Part shown: one piece after another, positions 14,807-27,207 of the stretch
Position numbering within the stretch: the stretch's first letter is position 1
Layout: the number at the start of each line of letters is the position of its first letter
Source: Tigriopus japonicus
Taxonomy: Eukaryota > Arthropoda > Copepoda > Harpacticoida > Harpacticidae
DNA: 64,000 nt
Assembly: GCA_010645155.1 (NCBI GenBank)
Contig: JAAGOF010000046.1
Location: forward strand, 395,887 to 459,886
Reading direction: 5' to 3'
Translations under genes and position numbers: made by a program
The notes under the pieces: model-generated
The model's database searches: none
Told to the model about the DNA's origin: nothing
Seen by the model: only the letters and a program-made list of their open reading frames with translations

Positions 14807-16149
14807 GATCGAGGACTCGTCAACAACTGACTTGCCCATTCACCTGGGACTCGATTCACGAGGTTTTCTTGGTCCCTTAATCTTGGAAGTAGTCATTTTT
14901 ATACACCTCCAAGACGAACTTCTTCTCCTTCGTAAAAGTGAGAAAAAAAACCAAAAAACTGCAAAATTGAGGGAACATAAAGTTTCCGATCATCAGACCA
15001 AAACGTGTTTTTCCTAGATGTAGATTATTCAAGTTTTCAAAACAAGATAGTTTGAAAACCTATAATATAGCTTTCAGATTTTTGATTTTCAATCTTGCAT
15101 TTTGCAAACGCAGTAATGGAGATATCAAGGAGTTAATTCAGAAATCATCTTTAAATTCCAAGTCCAAACACTGAATTGAAAACTTATAATAACTATTTTT
15201 TACTAGGCCGAGCTAGGATATTAGAACTTATGACCAAATAGAAAGGTGAAAAGCACAACTTAAGGTGGCATTCCGAATCCGAATTATTTTTAGGGATGAA
15301 ATAGGTTGCACTTAATTTGCTTGACATCTTAAAAGCAAACTGATCAAGTTAAAAGGTTACCTTTAAGTGGTTTAACAAATGTCTTCGATTCTACTGCATG
15401 GCCAACATTTTGTGATTTGAAGGTTGATGTTGTTTGAATTTCAATTGAAAAGTTCAAGTAACATCATGTATCAAAGTAAAAATGCATCGTCCCGTAAAAG
15501 ATAGACATTTCCATACATATTGAAAATTACAATTCCATTTTAAGTACCTCAAGCATTGACCTCTGTATTTTACATCACCAGGCCATGCTTACCGTGAGAA
15601 AATATCCTAACTAATGAATGCATAACAAATCAAACGTGTCTTAAGAAGCCTCTTAAGAAGCAAGCAGATTGAACTCCAAAGTTGTGAAAATATGTGCCAC
15701 AAAAGGAGCCAAGATTGCACTCACCCCCTGGAAGCGTGACCGGCCGGTGTCTGTGGCACACACTCACACTCGGTTCAAAATTCCAGGTACATAAGGTTCT
15801 ATCTACTAAACCCTAAACCTAAGCCCAGAGACGAGGATCAAGAGCTACTGAACTAGGGAGAGAGCGAAAAAGACCTCAGTCCGCTGGCCCAAAAGTTGGG
15901 GCAATGGAATTTTAATGTTAGAGTACACGGAGTATGCTGCAACCTGTGGCAGAGTGAGCTTCCATCTCCTCCAAAGACTAACATCAGCCCTAAACCAAAT
16001 CTTGGTGTCGAACCTTCAATTTACCACCTATTCAAACCCCGGCTTCATTCTTTGGTAGAGGATCACCAGAATTTCGTCCAAAGAGGGGATGGACGGACGG
16101 ACCTGTGGACCCCAATTCAAGCCATTGTGAGCGAGCAGCTGATTGCCTA

Positions 16150-16230
16150 GACGTGGATTTGAACCCCAGGCGACTGAGACTTGGGACCTTTTGATAACAG
16201 CGGGCCATGAAGCTTCCAGTTGTACCCACT
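16150..16230 (-). mobile_element. Decayed SINE head related to the 19.4 kb copy
   Basis: On the minus strand it shares the CATGG...CTGTT...AAAGGTCCCA core with the 19.4 kb copy and has a B-box-like GGGGTTCAAATCC. The spacing between core and B box is longer, as in a tRNA with a long variable arm. Confidence 0.35.
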
Positions 16231-19200
16231 TCGTTGTTCTTCCTATTACTTGTGGAGTCGTTCGTTGCTGCTTGGTTGGTCCTGTCGTTCGAAAACTAAT
16301 GCTAGGGGCGTGCGTCTTGATAATGTTTCAGAGCAGAACTGTTCATACCTCGACATCCAGATTGTAACTGAGAGTGGTTGAGCTTGGGTACAGGAATTGG
16401 TTTCAAATGTCACACATTTCCAAATGGGCTCCAAAAACAGAGGGGACATTGTGAGGGGAGCTAGATATATCATGAGTGTTCGTATTTGACTCGGACAACA
16501 AATTGGTCCGAACATGTCTGATCAAAGCTGTCCCCTCTAGGACTTTATCTGAGCAACAAGTGGGGTTAAGTTTTGGTGCGAAAGGGTCCACGAACTGATG
16601 AACTGGTGGTTGGCCAATGAAGCAAGCATGGTTTTGAGCAGGAGAACCATATCATGCAAATGGAAGAGATTCGCACAAATTGAGATTGCTCTGAGGGGAG
16701 AAAAATTAGTTTAGTCATTGGCATGACCGTTTCAAGTTGGGATGACTAACACAATATTTGCTTTTCAATCCACAATTTGTTCAAATAACAATAGGTTTAG
16801 TAGATAAAAGGGGGTGGTTGGAATATCTTAAAATACAAATTTAAGTTAGTGAGACTTTGGTCTAACATAGATTGCTTCTAAGTTTTTTGAAGGATGAGTG
16901 TAACAATATCATTGAGTTTTCCGTATGCTTAACCCTACTATCTTTTATATAAAACGACTGCATTGGTTCAGTTTTATGCTCTTGCTTCTTCAGAAATTTG
17001 GCGAAATGTCGGGAAGAATGTGAATGTGTATAACATGATTTAACAAAAAGGAAGACACTAGAAATACTAAAAGGCAGAGATTGGCATTCAAATCTATGAT
17101 TGCCCGACCCGGCACGGACTGTCTGTGACGTCATTCATCATGCGGGAAGCCGAAGTTCATGATGAAAGCAACCTTTTCTTCTAAGAAACACATCTAAACT
17201 ATTTCGCTCATCTGATAGGGCAGTATGGTTATTGAAAATCCTCAAGTCTGCTGGAGATGTGTCTACGGTATTAACCCGATATGCAAAAAGTGAATTTCAA
17301 CTAGTTTGAACTAGTTTCTGAGTTTAAACAGGGGCCGATTAATTCACATGATTGGGTGATTGACAACAAAATCTCAGTGATGTGAAATCTCGGCTTGCGC
17401 AAGTTTTTTCACGGGAAGTGGCAGGGTAGGGTTACCTCTTAGAGAATGGGTGCTTTGCTCTTGTATATGAGCAAACACGAATTTGAGGTTGATTTGCAAC
17501 CCTGCTCAGAAGTCACGAAAGTCAGGGATGCCTTGCCTTTTGTCGCTTCTTAAAGAAAAAAAACCTGTTTATGAAGGCTAGTAGACAGTGGGGAATATGA
17601 TTTTACTTAAGAAAATTGGCAACCCCAGCACCAGGTCAGATCACTACAAAATCAACAAAGAAGAAGTACTCTGGTTTGTTGTTGAACTTCGTTAGAATTA
17701 GCTGAATGTTCAACTGAATGCTCTTGACCAATCACCAGCGTGAATCATCGGCACCGTGTATTAGCCTATGAATGCCAATATCTATCTTAGTGTATCTAGA
17801 AGACACCAAAGTTGATTTTAGAAATCAAACCAATGAAGTCAACTTCATAAACGCGACAACGACGACGTAGTAGCATCTGCGTATGAACTTGATCTATGAA
17901 ATTTCTTTGCTTCCATGAAAAAAAATTACAACTCCTAGCCCTAACTCAAGGAAAGACATTTTTGACTTTCAAATATTAACCAGCCGAGCAATGATTACCT
18001 TTAAGAAGAACTTTTTGGACTGACGGTATTTTTTCATAAACAAGGAGAGAACGGTTTAATGCCACTACTTTCAAGATTGTAAAAGTGAAATGTTTCAGAA
18101 AAGCTTATTCCAAAGAAATACTTTGCATGTTTGCATACGTTCCCAAAAAATCATTTAAGTCGATAAGAGAGTATGCAAGGTGGATTCATGTGGCCCAGAT
18201 GGTCGCTATTTCTCATTTTGCAACAGTATTGGGTCCTTTAAGGAGCAGCTGACTGGGAGGTCACAACACATAAGACTGGGAGGTCACCTTAGTATTACAG
18301 CTCCAGAAATTGCACCCTGATACAAACATGTGATCCATTTTCGAGCTTCTAAAGGTATACTGGACACATTAGAACAGAAATTTTGTGAATCAAAGCTCAA
18401 AGGTTGCACGTGTTTTCCATTTCACTGGTTGCGCTTGAAGGACTCAATACATGTACATGAAAGAAATTTCTAAAGCCCATTTAGACAGATTCTTAACCAC
18501 TATTCCGGATCAGCCCATTATTAAAGGTTTGTCCAGATCTAACAACAATAGCTCGTTGGTAGACCAACACATAAGTACAGGCATATAAATAGCAATATTA
18601 AATATTTACAGTATTCTTAAGAGTTATTTATCTACAGGGATACCCATTCCATGTTGTGGCAATGTAATAAAAAGGGAGCTGAAAGGTAAATTTTAGGTTA
18701 AATTTGAAATTCCTACCTATTACACCATTTTGAGCATTTCTAACATTTCTGTGATTTTGAGCGACTTTTCCCAACCATTTTTCCTTTAATATTTTGCTCA
18801 TTTTAAACATTTTCTGACTTTTTCATCTTTTTTGGAGGTTCAATTTTTTTAAGATTTTGTTCGTGAATTTTGGCCATTTTCGTTTTCAAAATAATTTTTT
18901 CAGCAGCGAACCAGTGCTGCCAGATATTTCCAAATCAGAAGTCTCAAATTGAAAAATGGCTAATGCCATAGATAACAATGCTTCATATTCATGTTCTGCT
19001 TTTAAAATAGAGGCAAAAACTTGTATAGCTATTGACCTAACGAAAATGCTTTAGCACCAGATTCTCAATTTCCATATTTCTGATTATTAATGAGTATTTA
19101 TAATCTTTCATTCATTCTTTCAAGTAAATCTACGTGTGAATTGCTTTAAATCAATATTTTTGGTTTCCGAATTCGTTTATTCAAGTGCCAAGCATGATTT

Positions 19201-19374
19201 AACACAATTTGTTTCTGTTAAACCAAATCTGGCCTTTTTCTTGATATCTTTTTGGCATCATTGGCTCACTCTTTCGTCTGGACCTCACATCGTCACCATA
19301 ACCAAAAATCCGTTCCCTAGTAATGAAAATCCCCAATCAATCTCCCCCTTCCCCCAACAACAGAAAGCAGAAAG

Positions 19375-19530
19375 ATAGGCAATCACTTGTCCGGTAGCAG
19401 ATTGGTTCTCCGTCTGTGGGTGTGGAAAAGCGTCTAATAGTTTCCCGGGAGGGGTCAAGGTGGCGAATCGAACCTGGGACCTTTCTCACAACAGGAAACC
19501 ATGCTAACCTCGATACTACGTCGCCTCCCC
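19375..19530 (-). mobile_element. tRNA-derived SINE-like sequence, second family
   Basis: On the minus strand the head starts GGGGAGGCGACGTAGTATCG, has an A-box-like stretch (TAGTATCGAGGTTAGCATGG) and a B box (GGTTCGATTC) about 45 bases further on, and then a non-tRNA body. A related, more decayed head lies at 16.15-16.23 kb. Confidence 0.45.
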
Positions 19531-21485
19531 TATTTTCCAACCAAATATCAATTCCAATAATGCCTCCATTTTCAGGTCATCATTGAGTTTGGGAACCATT
19601 TGTAGCTTTAGTATCTCTAAAGAAACGAGGTTGCCCAGGTTTATAGCTGAAATTCCGTCTGCAGTCTCTGGAAACACCCCTTTCTTGCGTTGAAATCTAT
19701 AAACTTTTGACAATTACCTGTGGTTTTGTTTAAAATATGATTGCAAAGCAGCTAATATTTATTAGCACATTAAGGTTATAATTGTGTGACCAAAAATGCT
19801 TTTCCAAATTAGAAAATCGAAAGTGTTTTTTCTTAAAATATTTTGACTTTTGAGCAATAGATGGCGTTACCAAGAGTTTGAACTGGCTATTGGCTAAGGA
19901 ACATCATCTACCGACGGAATGGGTCCCAGTCAAATGTGTGGACATCAATCTTGTCCAACTTGAGAGCAATCAAAACACAATTTAAGGATGTGTTGGCATC
20001 TCCAACTTAGTTACTTGTATTTGGGGCAAATATGGTCAAAGAAAAGATGGACGAGAAGTGGAAAACTTAGCAAAAAATGAAACGTAATTCATTTGCTTAG
20101 TCTTTTCGCCGACATCATTAAGATGAAAATGTACATGTGATGTCCACTCACGTGAGAGAAGCCTCTTAAAGTAAGTCTGCATTATCTTGTTGCTCATCTC
20201 TTCTGCAGGAAGTATTATATTTACAGCCCTCCAGCAAAACTCTCCCTTCATTCATTGCTTCACTGGGTTTGACTAGGTTTCACAAAAAAAGAATACAAAC
20301 GGTGCAATTGAGTGCAGGTAAAGCATTTCAAAATGAAAAATACTTTTAAAGGTATGTTTAATAACGTTGTATTATGGAGGCATGAGATCTGGTTTGCTAA
20401 TGATTTGGACAATGTGTGAAACTTTTGCTTTTCATGCTTGAGAGTTCTGTCCAAAGTTAGACCCAAACCTGAACGTTGCGTTTCTTGCTGCAATTTTTGT
20501 CGTCAGTTTTAGGCAGAAATAAAAGAAATGAATGTCATGTTTTCCACTTTTTTTATTTATTATATGTACCTTTGCCCTTTAAAAAGAATTTAATTTTTTC
20601 AAAAGAAATTAGTATGATTGGCTGATTGGATTTAATTCAAAGGAGACTGCATTGTTAAGTGCTTTGTGATTCTAACCAACCCTTGATTTATTAGTGAAAT
20701 CGAACTGTTTTTGATGCTGTAAAGCAAAATCAGCTATCATACTTATGAATTCATGGCCTGAAATCCATTCGAACCCTCAATTTTTGTTGTAAGATTTTGA
20801 GCCTTTGAGGACGACAATTTACAATGGTACAAGACTTCTCCGGGTTTGAATGGGTTTCATCTAAAAGCTATCTAGGATAGCTAGATTACGCCACTCAAAA
20901 ATTTGAGTACGAGTTTTGTATCCGAAGACACCGACAGATTCTCCAAGTGTTTAATATTTTGTTGTTTCTGAAGTGATAAGTCTATTTAAAAAACGCATGT
21001 ATGGACCAAGTTAATTCTAGCCTAACTTAAATCGAGACGAGGTACATCCCAGTTCATGATACTGTATCCTTTCGAGGTTTCAAGACCTCGTTGAGACATG
21101 GGCACCGCCAAATTAACCTCGCCTGTGAGCTTCAACGCTATTTTGATAAGATTTTGCATAACGAATAGTCGATAATTGATCCCAATCAATTATCAAAAAT
21201 AAATGGTACGGATTATAAGACTATTAGTTCTTTTTTACTTTCAATTTTTTATCAAATGGAAATTCATTGCGAGTTATTTGATTTTCTTCATCGGACCGCT
21301 TCTTATTAGACGAATTCTCAACGTTTTGTACATTCAAAAATGAATGATGTGTACAAGAAGAGTGATTAATCATTAGATTTTTAGTCATCCCTTTCTTGGT
21401 GTCAACGTTCTTATTTGTTTATCACATGGCATGAACATAAAAGGAAATGTAATAAGTAAAGCATGGAATACAAATCAATAATCAT

Positions 21486-22416
21486 TAGGGCCCGGGAAAA
21501 AATGTTGGAAAACGTCCAAAAAATGTCATTAAAATGTCAGGAAAAAGGGCCAAAAATGTTGAAATATAGGGCAAAAGGGCCAAAAATGTTGAAATATAGG
21601 GCAAAAAGGGCAAAAAATGTTGAAATATAGGGCAAAAAGGGCAAAAAATGTTGAAATATAGGGCAAAAAGGGCAAAAAATGTTGAAATTTATAGCAAAAA
21701 CAGCATTTTTTTTAAATTAGGGCAAAAAAGTCAACGAAATGTGTGAGAAATGGGACTAGATGTGTGGAGGACTTAAGAAGACTACTAATGACAATGTGAC
21801 CAGACATTTGAAGGAAATAATGCCGTCAAAGCTCTAGCTTAAAAAAAACTGGAGGTTGCGCTTCACATAGCGGGGTGTTTTTATAAGCTAGACGTCAAAA
21901 CAGTTTATGTTATAAGTCAGATAGCACATTCAGACCCTTTGTAAGGCAATATATATTAAAGTTTGAGTAAATAATGGCAACAGTGCCAACTTAAAACACG
22001 CTTTACTCTAGACATAGCTATTTAGCCCACGTAAAATAATCACGGAAACAAGGGTCACAAAGTTTCTGATTTGAACATTTTCACAATTTTTTGACAAAAA
22101 GAAACTTTAAGGGCACGTTTTTCCCCTTTCCAAAGATTTTAATTAATTGGCATCGTAAAATGTGAAGTTGAACAATGACAATTTAAGTGGGAAATTTTGG
22201 CGGGAAATTTCAAGCCTTCATTTCATTAATTGGTCCCTCAGAACCGGTTTTGGGATGACGTTTTTGAGCAAAAAGTACAAAAAAATGTTAAGAAAATGTT
22301 GATATTTTCCAAAAAATGTCAAATAAAATTAAAATGTTATATTTACGTAAAATTGGCAAAAAATGTAAAAACATATTTTTAATGTAAATTTTTTTTTCCC
22401 TAGCAATATAAAAATA
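21486..22416. mobile_element. Possible non-autonomous DNA transposon carrying the minisatellite
   Basis: The segment is bounded by a 9-base direct repeat AATAATCAT (21477-21485 and 22417-22425). Its ends share TAGGG followed by an A-run when the right end is read on the opposite strand. Many AAAAATGT-type motifs cluster near both ends, like subterminal transposase sites. The terminal inverted repeats are poor and there is no transposase, so the superfamily is uncertain. Confidence 0.3.
21541..21694 (+). repeat. Minisatellite, about 31-bp unit, five copies
   Basis: The unit reads roughly GGGCAAAAAATGTTGAAATA plus TAGGGCAAAAA. Successive copies differ by one or two bases, so the array expanded recently compared with its surroundings. 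Confidence 0.85.
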
Positions 22417-22428
22417 AATAATCATCTA

Positions 22429-22500
22429 GGGGAGATGGTTGTAGCGCAGTTGGTTAACGCGCGACCGAGCTATGCTCGGATTCATGGGTTCGATCTGGAA
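22429..22500 (+). mobile_element. Second copy of the same SINE head, truncated
   Basis: About 65 bases closely match the head of the 23.3 kb SINE, including the A-box region, the CCGAG/CTCGG hairpin and ATGGGTTCGA. The sequence after the B box does not match the other copy's body, so this is a truncated or chimeric insertion. Confidence 0.6.
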
Positions 22501-23303
22501 ATTGAGGCTGAAGATGAGAACCACAATTTCTAAAAGAAAAGGATGAATTCTGTTCTACTACAAATGAGATCTTGACAATTCGAATCCTTCCATCGGGCAT
22601 ATGAAATCGTCGGAAACAGTGAAGACTATTTAAGACTTGGGGAAAAACAGTGCTTATCAACTTTCGCAACTAGGGCTCAGAAATATTTTTTTTAATGTAA
22701 AATATTCATCTGTTTTTCCTTCATTTTTTTCTGGATATTTTAAGGAAAAAATAAATATTTCTCGAACACGTGTGAAAGGAAAAATGTTTCAGGGAAAATT
22801 GAAGAAAAAATGCATGATCAATGCTCAATAGGGCTTACACAAAATGAACCCAAAATTCAAAAATATCTACTAAATGGCATTTGTTCTGAGATTCGCAACC
22901 AAAACTACTGTCGTACACGGAAAAAACTGCGCCATCTATTTAGGCAAATTGAAAATTGTGTTTATAAATCAATTAGATGCCAAGTATGCCTCCAAACACG
23001 GTCAAATGCATCAAACGCACCAAAAACAAATTTGGGAAATCCCTGCACAAAAACAAAAATACCAAATAATGGGGTTGTCAAAAAACTGTTTTCTTATTTT
23101 TTCGGCTTTTTCCAAATATTTAAGGTGGTTGAAGAAAATACGTATTGGATATTAGTCACTACTTTGCAATTATTTTTCAAATACCTTACTCATAACCTTT
23201 CCCTTTCGAGGTTTAATAGGAATTTATTTCAAATTCTCTCAATATCAAAGACTTTGGTGTTATTTTATTCAACTTGATCGACTGAAACTTGTTGCATTTA
23301 GAG

Positions 23304-23853
23304 TAATGATGGACCGAAGGAAGATGGTTTAGCGCAGTTAGTTAACGCGCGACCGAGCTATGCTCGGGTTCATGGGTTCGAACCCAGGTCTTCCCCCCTC
23401 TCCCCAAAACCCAAGTCTAGTGGATACCCCGCCTCGAACGGCGCCATGTACACCCAGAATGGGCTCTTCACGTTGGAACTACATATTATTCATATTGTAT
23501 CAGAGCCAGTCAAAACAATCATTGTATTCAATGAGTTAATGTGCTCGCAATAAAGATTATTATTAGAAAGGGCTCATAACCGAAACCGAAACCGAAACCG
23601 AAAGCAGCTGACTACAAAATTGTGTAAATGCAAAATCCACCTTAAAAATTAAATAGCTCATGTGTTTGATGTTGGGTAGGGCGTAGATTTTGAAAAATCG
23701 GGAAACTTGAATTTCAGTGTTTTTTGGACGAAAAATTTTTCGATTTTGTTGTCAAACTCCGTCCTTTATAGTGCATGTCTGCTTTCGGTTGAGTTTGGCA
23801 TAACCGAAACCGAAACCGAAATTTCGGCCGAAAGCGCTTTCGGTCCATCTCTA
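23304..23853. mobile_element. Non-autonomous hAT-type DNA transposon, interrupted by a SINE
   Basis: The ends are inverted repeats: 5' TAATGATGGACCGAA and, read on the opposite strand at the 3' end, TAGAGATGGACCGAA (13 of 15 match). The element is flanked by 8-bp target duplications, ATTTAGAG at 23296-23303 and ATTTTGAG at 23854-23861 (one mismatch). Eight-base duplications and TAGAG-type termini are typical of the hAT superfamily. Both ends carry short CCGAAA repeats. There is no transposase frame, so it is a MITE-like deletion derivative. Confidence 0.7.
23319..23565 (+). mobile_element. tRNA-derived SINE nested in the hAT element
   Basis: The head (23319-23396) resembles a tRNA: the 7-base ends GGAAGAT and GTCTTCC pair as an acceptor stem, an A-box-like TAGCGCAGTTAGTTAACG is present, and a B-box-like GGTTCGAACCC follows. 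A body of about 170 bp ends in AATAAAGATTATTATTA, a short A/T repeat tail typical of SINEs. The anticodon and T arms are irregular, so it is not a working tRNA gene. It sits just after the 15-base hAT terminus, so it inserted after the DNA transposon. Confidence 0.65.
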
Positions 23854-24899
23854 ATTTTGAGTAATTTGAAGCGTAGAGCATAGTGCGCTCTTCCGATGGA
23901 ACATTTGCACCTACAATCGTTCAAAAGGACGTTAGTAGGGTCAATTTTTCTCTTGTTTCCGCGCGTATGTATTGCGACTGTAGCAAATTTCGAAACATTG
24001 TTTCTTGTGAACGGAGGAACATATGATGCTGAAATTCAGCAAACAACATCCTTAAACGCCTGTCGTATCAATCTTATCAAAGTAAAATCATTTACTTGAA
24101 TGGAATTCGATTTATAAAAAATCCACAATTGAACGCTTGAGCGGAGGCTTCCATGTCTTACGATTTCCTTGGACAGATAGATCAAGTGTGTAGGTGTAAA
24201 ACAATGTGCTTGCTGGAAAAGGTAGATTCGCTCTTTTTGATCGTTGTCCGGAGTTAGGGTGTGCCCCAAATTTGAACCTGTCCATTGTCTAAAGGTTGTA
24301 ATTAACCTTTCTGAGATTAGCATGAGCTTGAGCACCTGTCTCGAAACCCAACGAACGGCGACTCTGCCAGCCAGAGATCGCGACGAGCATTTAATACAAA
24401 TTTGATTACACCCCTCCAACTTAATTCAGGAAAATTAATATCCAAGATGGGTCTGGGAGGTGTTGCACAGCTCGACAGATCTTCTACGACCAACCCACAT
24501 TCAAGACTTGAAAGTGGAGCATTGACCTGTTCTCCTGTCTTGAATTTCGTCAGCGAATCGTCTGGACTAAGTTCCTCTTTTGATAACCGAAAACCCGTTC
24601 CGAACATCCAAATTAAGGAAGTTGGATAAGAAGTAGGCGAATCACACCAAATGACCCTACATATTATTCAGTGACCCTGCTGACGCCTCTAGATTATCTT
24701 GCAATCAGTCCATGCTCAGTAAACAATCCCGTTCACGCCCAAATGTAGGTATCTGTCCCTCCCTCCAATACGTTATGTCCTTCAAGGTGAGGAATGTGAT
24801 GCCATGAAACAAGCCTTTTGTGCATAATCGAGGATCAGTTGTGATCATACCATAAAACAATTCATTTTGAGCATTGTCGTTTTGATGTGGTCTTACTAG

Positions 24900-27134
24900 A
24901 AGAGGATCCCTGAGCTTTTAGCTTTGTTCTTGCACGATCTCACGGAAACCCATTTGGGGATGATCGCCTCAAAAGCGACGATTTTGCATATGCTATTTTC
25001 TTTCACGACCAGTCTCTCAAATAGCCAAGTTTGCACCCTCAAGTTCCTCTTGAACAAATCACCCTAGAATCGGCTATTGAAGCCCTGCTGGAATGAACAA
25101 TTATGAGTCTGTTCACTAGTTCAAAAAATGGCCTGAAAATGAGTTTTAGCTCGATGTTCACGAATTCGCTCAAGGTCAGAGGAAGAATCGATGTTAAAAG
25201 GGTTGAAAAGAATGGAAGGGGCTCACAATTTGCCTTCACGAAGTCATGAATCTTGCCGGCCCCGCTTCTAAGATCAATAACAACAATGGCCATCAGAAGT
25301 TGAACTTGGTATTGATTCTCACTTTTTCAGCCGTCGTCTCGAGCTGAAATGCTTCATCATTCGGATAAGTTGATAACATGCGAGCCGCAGTTAGACCTCT
25401 GATCTTTGGCATGTTAGACGTGAGGCTTACCTCTTTCAAACCTCAGCAGCCCATTTGATTTGGTTGTCCCTGGCTCCACGAGTCTGCAGGCGAGGCGGGA
25501 GTAACCCTGAAATGGTTTCGACCTCATCTGTAATGTGTCAGTAATCGATTTCTTTGTGTTTTAACTCTCCTAATTGAGCTTTTAAAACCCCATTTGTTGC
25601 CCTTTTGTTCTTGAAGAGGCAAACCAGAAGCGACGAACACGAGATTCTGCCTTCACCAACCCATCAACATGGTAAGGAGCCAAGACTGGAATTGATTTTT
25701 GAGGTTGTGACATTTCCAATACAGCAATTTCAATTTCAATTCAATCCCCTGTTCAACTTCCAAGCTCTAAAGCGGACATGACTTGGGTTGTCGTAAGCAC
25801 TACCCCATTGTTCGACTCCGAGAAAGGAAAGAGTTTCATGAGAATGCCTGATGGGATGATGCCCTGATCAAATATCCTTGACATAATCAAAGTATATACT
25901 AGTACCTACGTATAGGTTTGGCGCGGCAGGGAACCCTTTAATGAAGGCGCAAGCAGGCTCTGAGTATCCTATGAATGCACAGCAGATTGATAATACCCCT
26001 CGTCTTACGTCGTCTCATAATGCCCTTTGGACGCACAATTTATGAGCCTCATTGCTACTGGCCCTCTCGGCCAAACATTGATTTTAAATTTTATTGGGCT
26101 GGCACATGAGCTACGCAAATGAGGCCACCTCAATGAGGTCGTGTCTAAAGCCCATCTTGTATCACTACTTCATGTTCAGGGCACAATGGGTAGTTTGGTA
26201 GTTTAGTGGCATATGTTTGTATGCAGCCTTACGAAATTGCTCAGTCATTGCAAGTTGATTTTTCAAACTTGATTGGAAAACACTTTGTCATCCCAAGTGC
26301 AATCAAGGACGCTCGCTCATATCATGGCACTTTGTCAACCAAAAACATGGCGTGAAGACAAAAGAGTCTGAAATTCACACTTCCGATTGGAATTGACAAC
26401 CTTTTCACACCTCGCCGTCCACAACAAAAGCCTCGTGAGTCTCGGATTCCCCGGTGTTTGAATGAACTCTTCCTCCTCGTCACTTTGTCCGTAAAAGTCC
26501 GTCCTCGGTCGTCTGCCTTCCACGCTCCATCCTCCGCAAGGGTCTCCATCATAGTTTGTGGCGGACTTATTCTCTCGCGCAGCCAGTTTCAAGCGTTCTT
26601 GGACAGCTGACGAACGCCGATGCCGAGCAGCGTGCGTCCATGCTCTTTGAAAGCGCATCAAAGAGACCGGTTTTGCGCCCCGGGTAGCTCTCTGGCATAT
26701 GAATGTGTGAGCGTGTGTGTGAGAGAGTGGATTGTGGATGGAGCCTGTGGAACTCCAGCACTTTTTTTGGCGGCGACAGAGACAAAAAGCGCACACTGGA
26801 ATGGGTGGAAGATGGTTTGTCGCAGCACCCTGAGAGACTTGATATCAAAAGAGAAGCTCCACTGCCTCCAGTAGTTGATCGAGCCTTCATGAGAGCACAC
26901 TTTGATGTCCACATATATGCATGTGTGTGTCCATGTCAGTGAGTGTGTCTTTGTACCTATCTTTGTGAAGTGAACATCCTCTGACAGAGCAGAAAAATCA
27001 GAAAATGATCATTCAAATTGCTGCACTCTGATTGCAACAGAAACCCGCTGATGAGCGCCAGTGACAGTAAAAGTGACATGATGAGTGTAAATGACGGAGT
27101 TGTCTCATCGTTATCGCCATCCTTGCCACTTCGA
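24900..27134. other. Possible 5' flank of gene A
   Basis: Composition returns to balanced, and 26.35-26.65 kb is locally CpG-richer than its surroundings, just before the proposed signal-peptide exon. A promoter could lie here. An initiator-like TCAGTG occurs near 26936, but no TATA box stands out. No separate gene is recognised. Confidence 0.25.
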
Positions 27135-27207
27135 ATGAGAAATGGCCGAGTCATGATGCTTTTTCTTCTGACTCTAACCACGACCTCGCTAACATCATCA
27201 GTCAAAG
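27135..27207 (+). CDS. Gene A candidate exon 1: signal peptide
   Basis: The reading frame encodes MRNGRVMMLFLLTLTTTSLT and then SSVK. It has a basic N-terminus, a hydrophobic core and a small-residue end, as in a signal peptide. The exon ends with one base (G) of a codon before a strong donor (gtaagg). Exon 2 starts with two bases (GT), so the junction makes Gly and leads into [11 protein letters not shown], the start of the lectin domain. The phase fits exactly. An in-frame stop lies at 27006 and in-frame ATGs also occur at 27051 and 27078, so the protein could begin up to 28 residues earlier; I chose 27135 because it puts the hydrophobic core at the N-terminus. The resulting intron would be 24.3 kb. 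A rival exon lies at 29124-29205. Transcript data would decide. Confidence 0.45.

Larger units (their letters stand above)
1..14950. other. No recognisable gene
   Basis: All open frames are short, many begin at non-ATG codons, and they overlap one another on both strands. None shows a domain I recognise. The region has balanced composition with scattered simple repeats (9.2-9.3, 12.67 and 14.7 kb). A TATAAAAG box at 8919-8926 has no evident gene after it. It may be intergenic DNA or a long intron of a gene outside the window. Confidence 0.5.
14950..24900. other. AT-rich transposon-rich block without genes
   Basis: By eye this 10-kb block is clearly richer in A and T than either flank. Stop codons are dense in all frames. 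It contains four tRNA-related SINE pieces, the minisatellite and possible DNA transposon at 21.5-22.4 kb, and the hAT-type element at 23.3-23.9 kb. It looks like old, decayed mobile DNA. Confidence 0.6.

Noticed and set aside
22810..23277. 155-codon open frame in the AT-rich block
   Set aside because: The composition is Lys/Asn/Phe-rich as expected from AT-rich noncoding DNA, and it lies between mobile-element remnants.
23319..23396. Functional tRNA gene
   Set aside because: The acceptor stem pairs, but the anticodon and T arms do not have normal loop sizes, and a SINE body with an A/T-repeat tail follows.
24318..24600. tRNA-like A- and B-box resemblance at 24.3-24.5 kb
   Set aside because: The boxes are too close or too degenerate for a tRNA or a clear SINE, and no second copy was found.
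26335..26796. 153-codon open frame on the minus strand before gene A
   Set aside because: No domain; it overlaps several other frames and a TG-rich simple repeat. More likely the gene A 5' flank.
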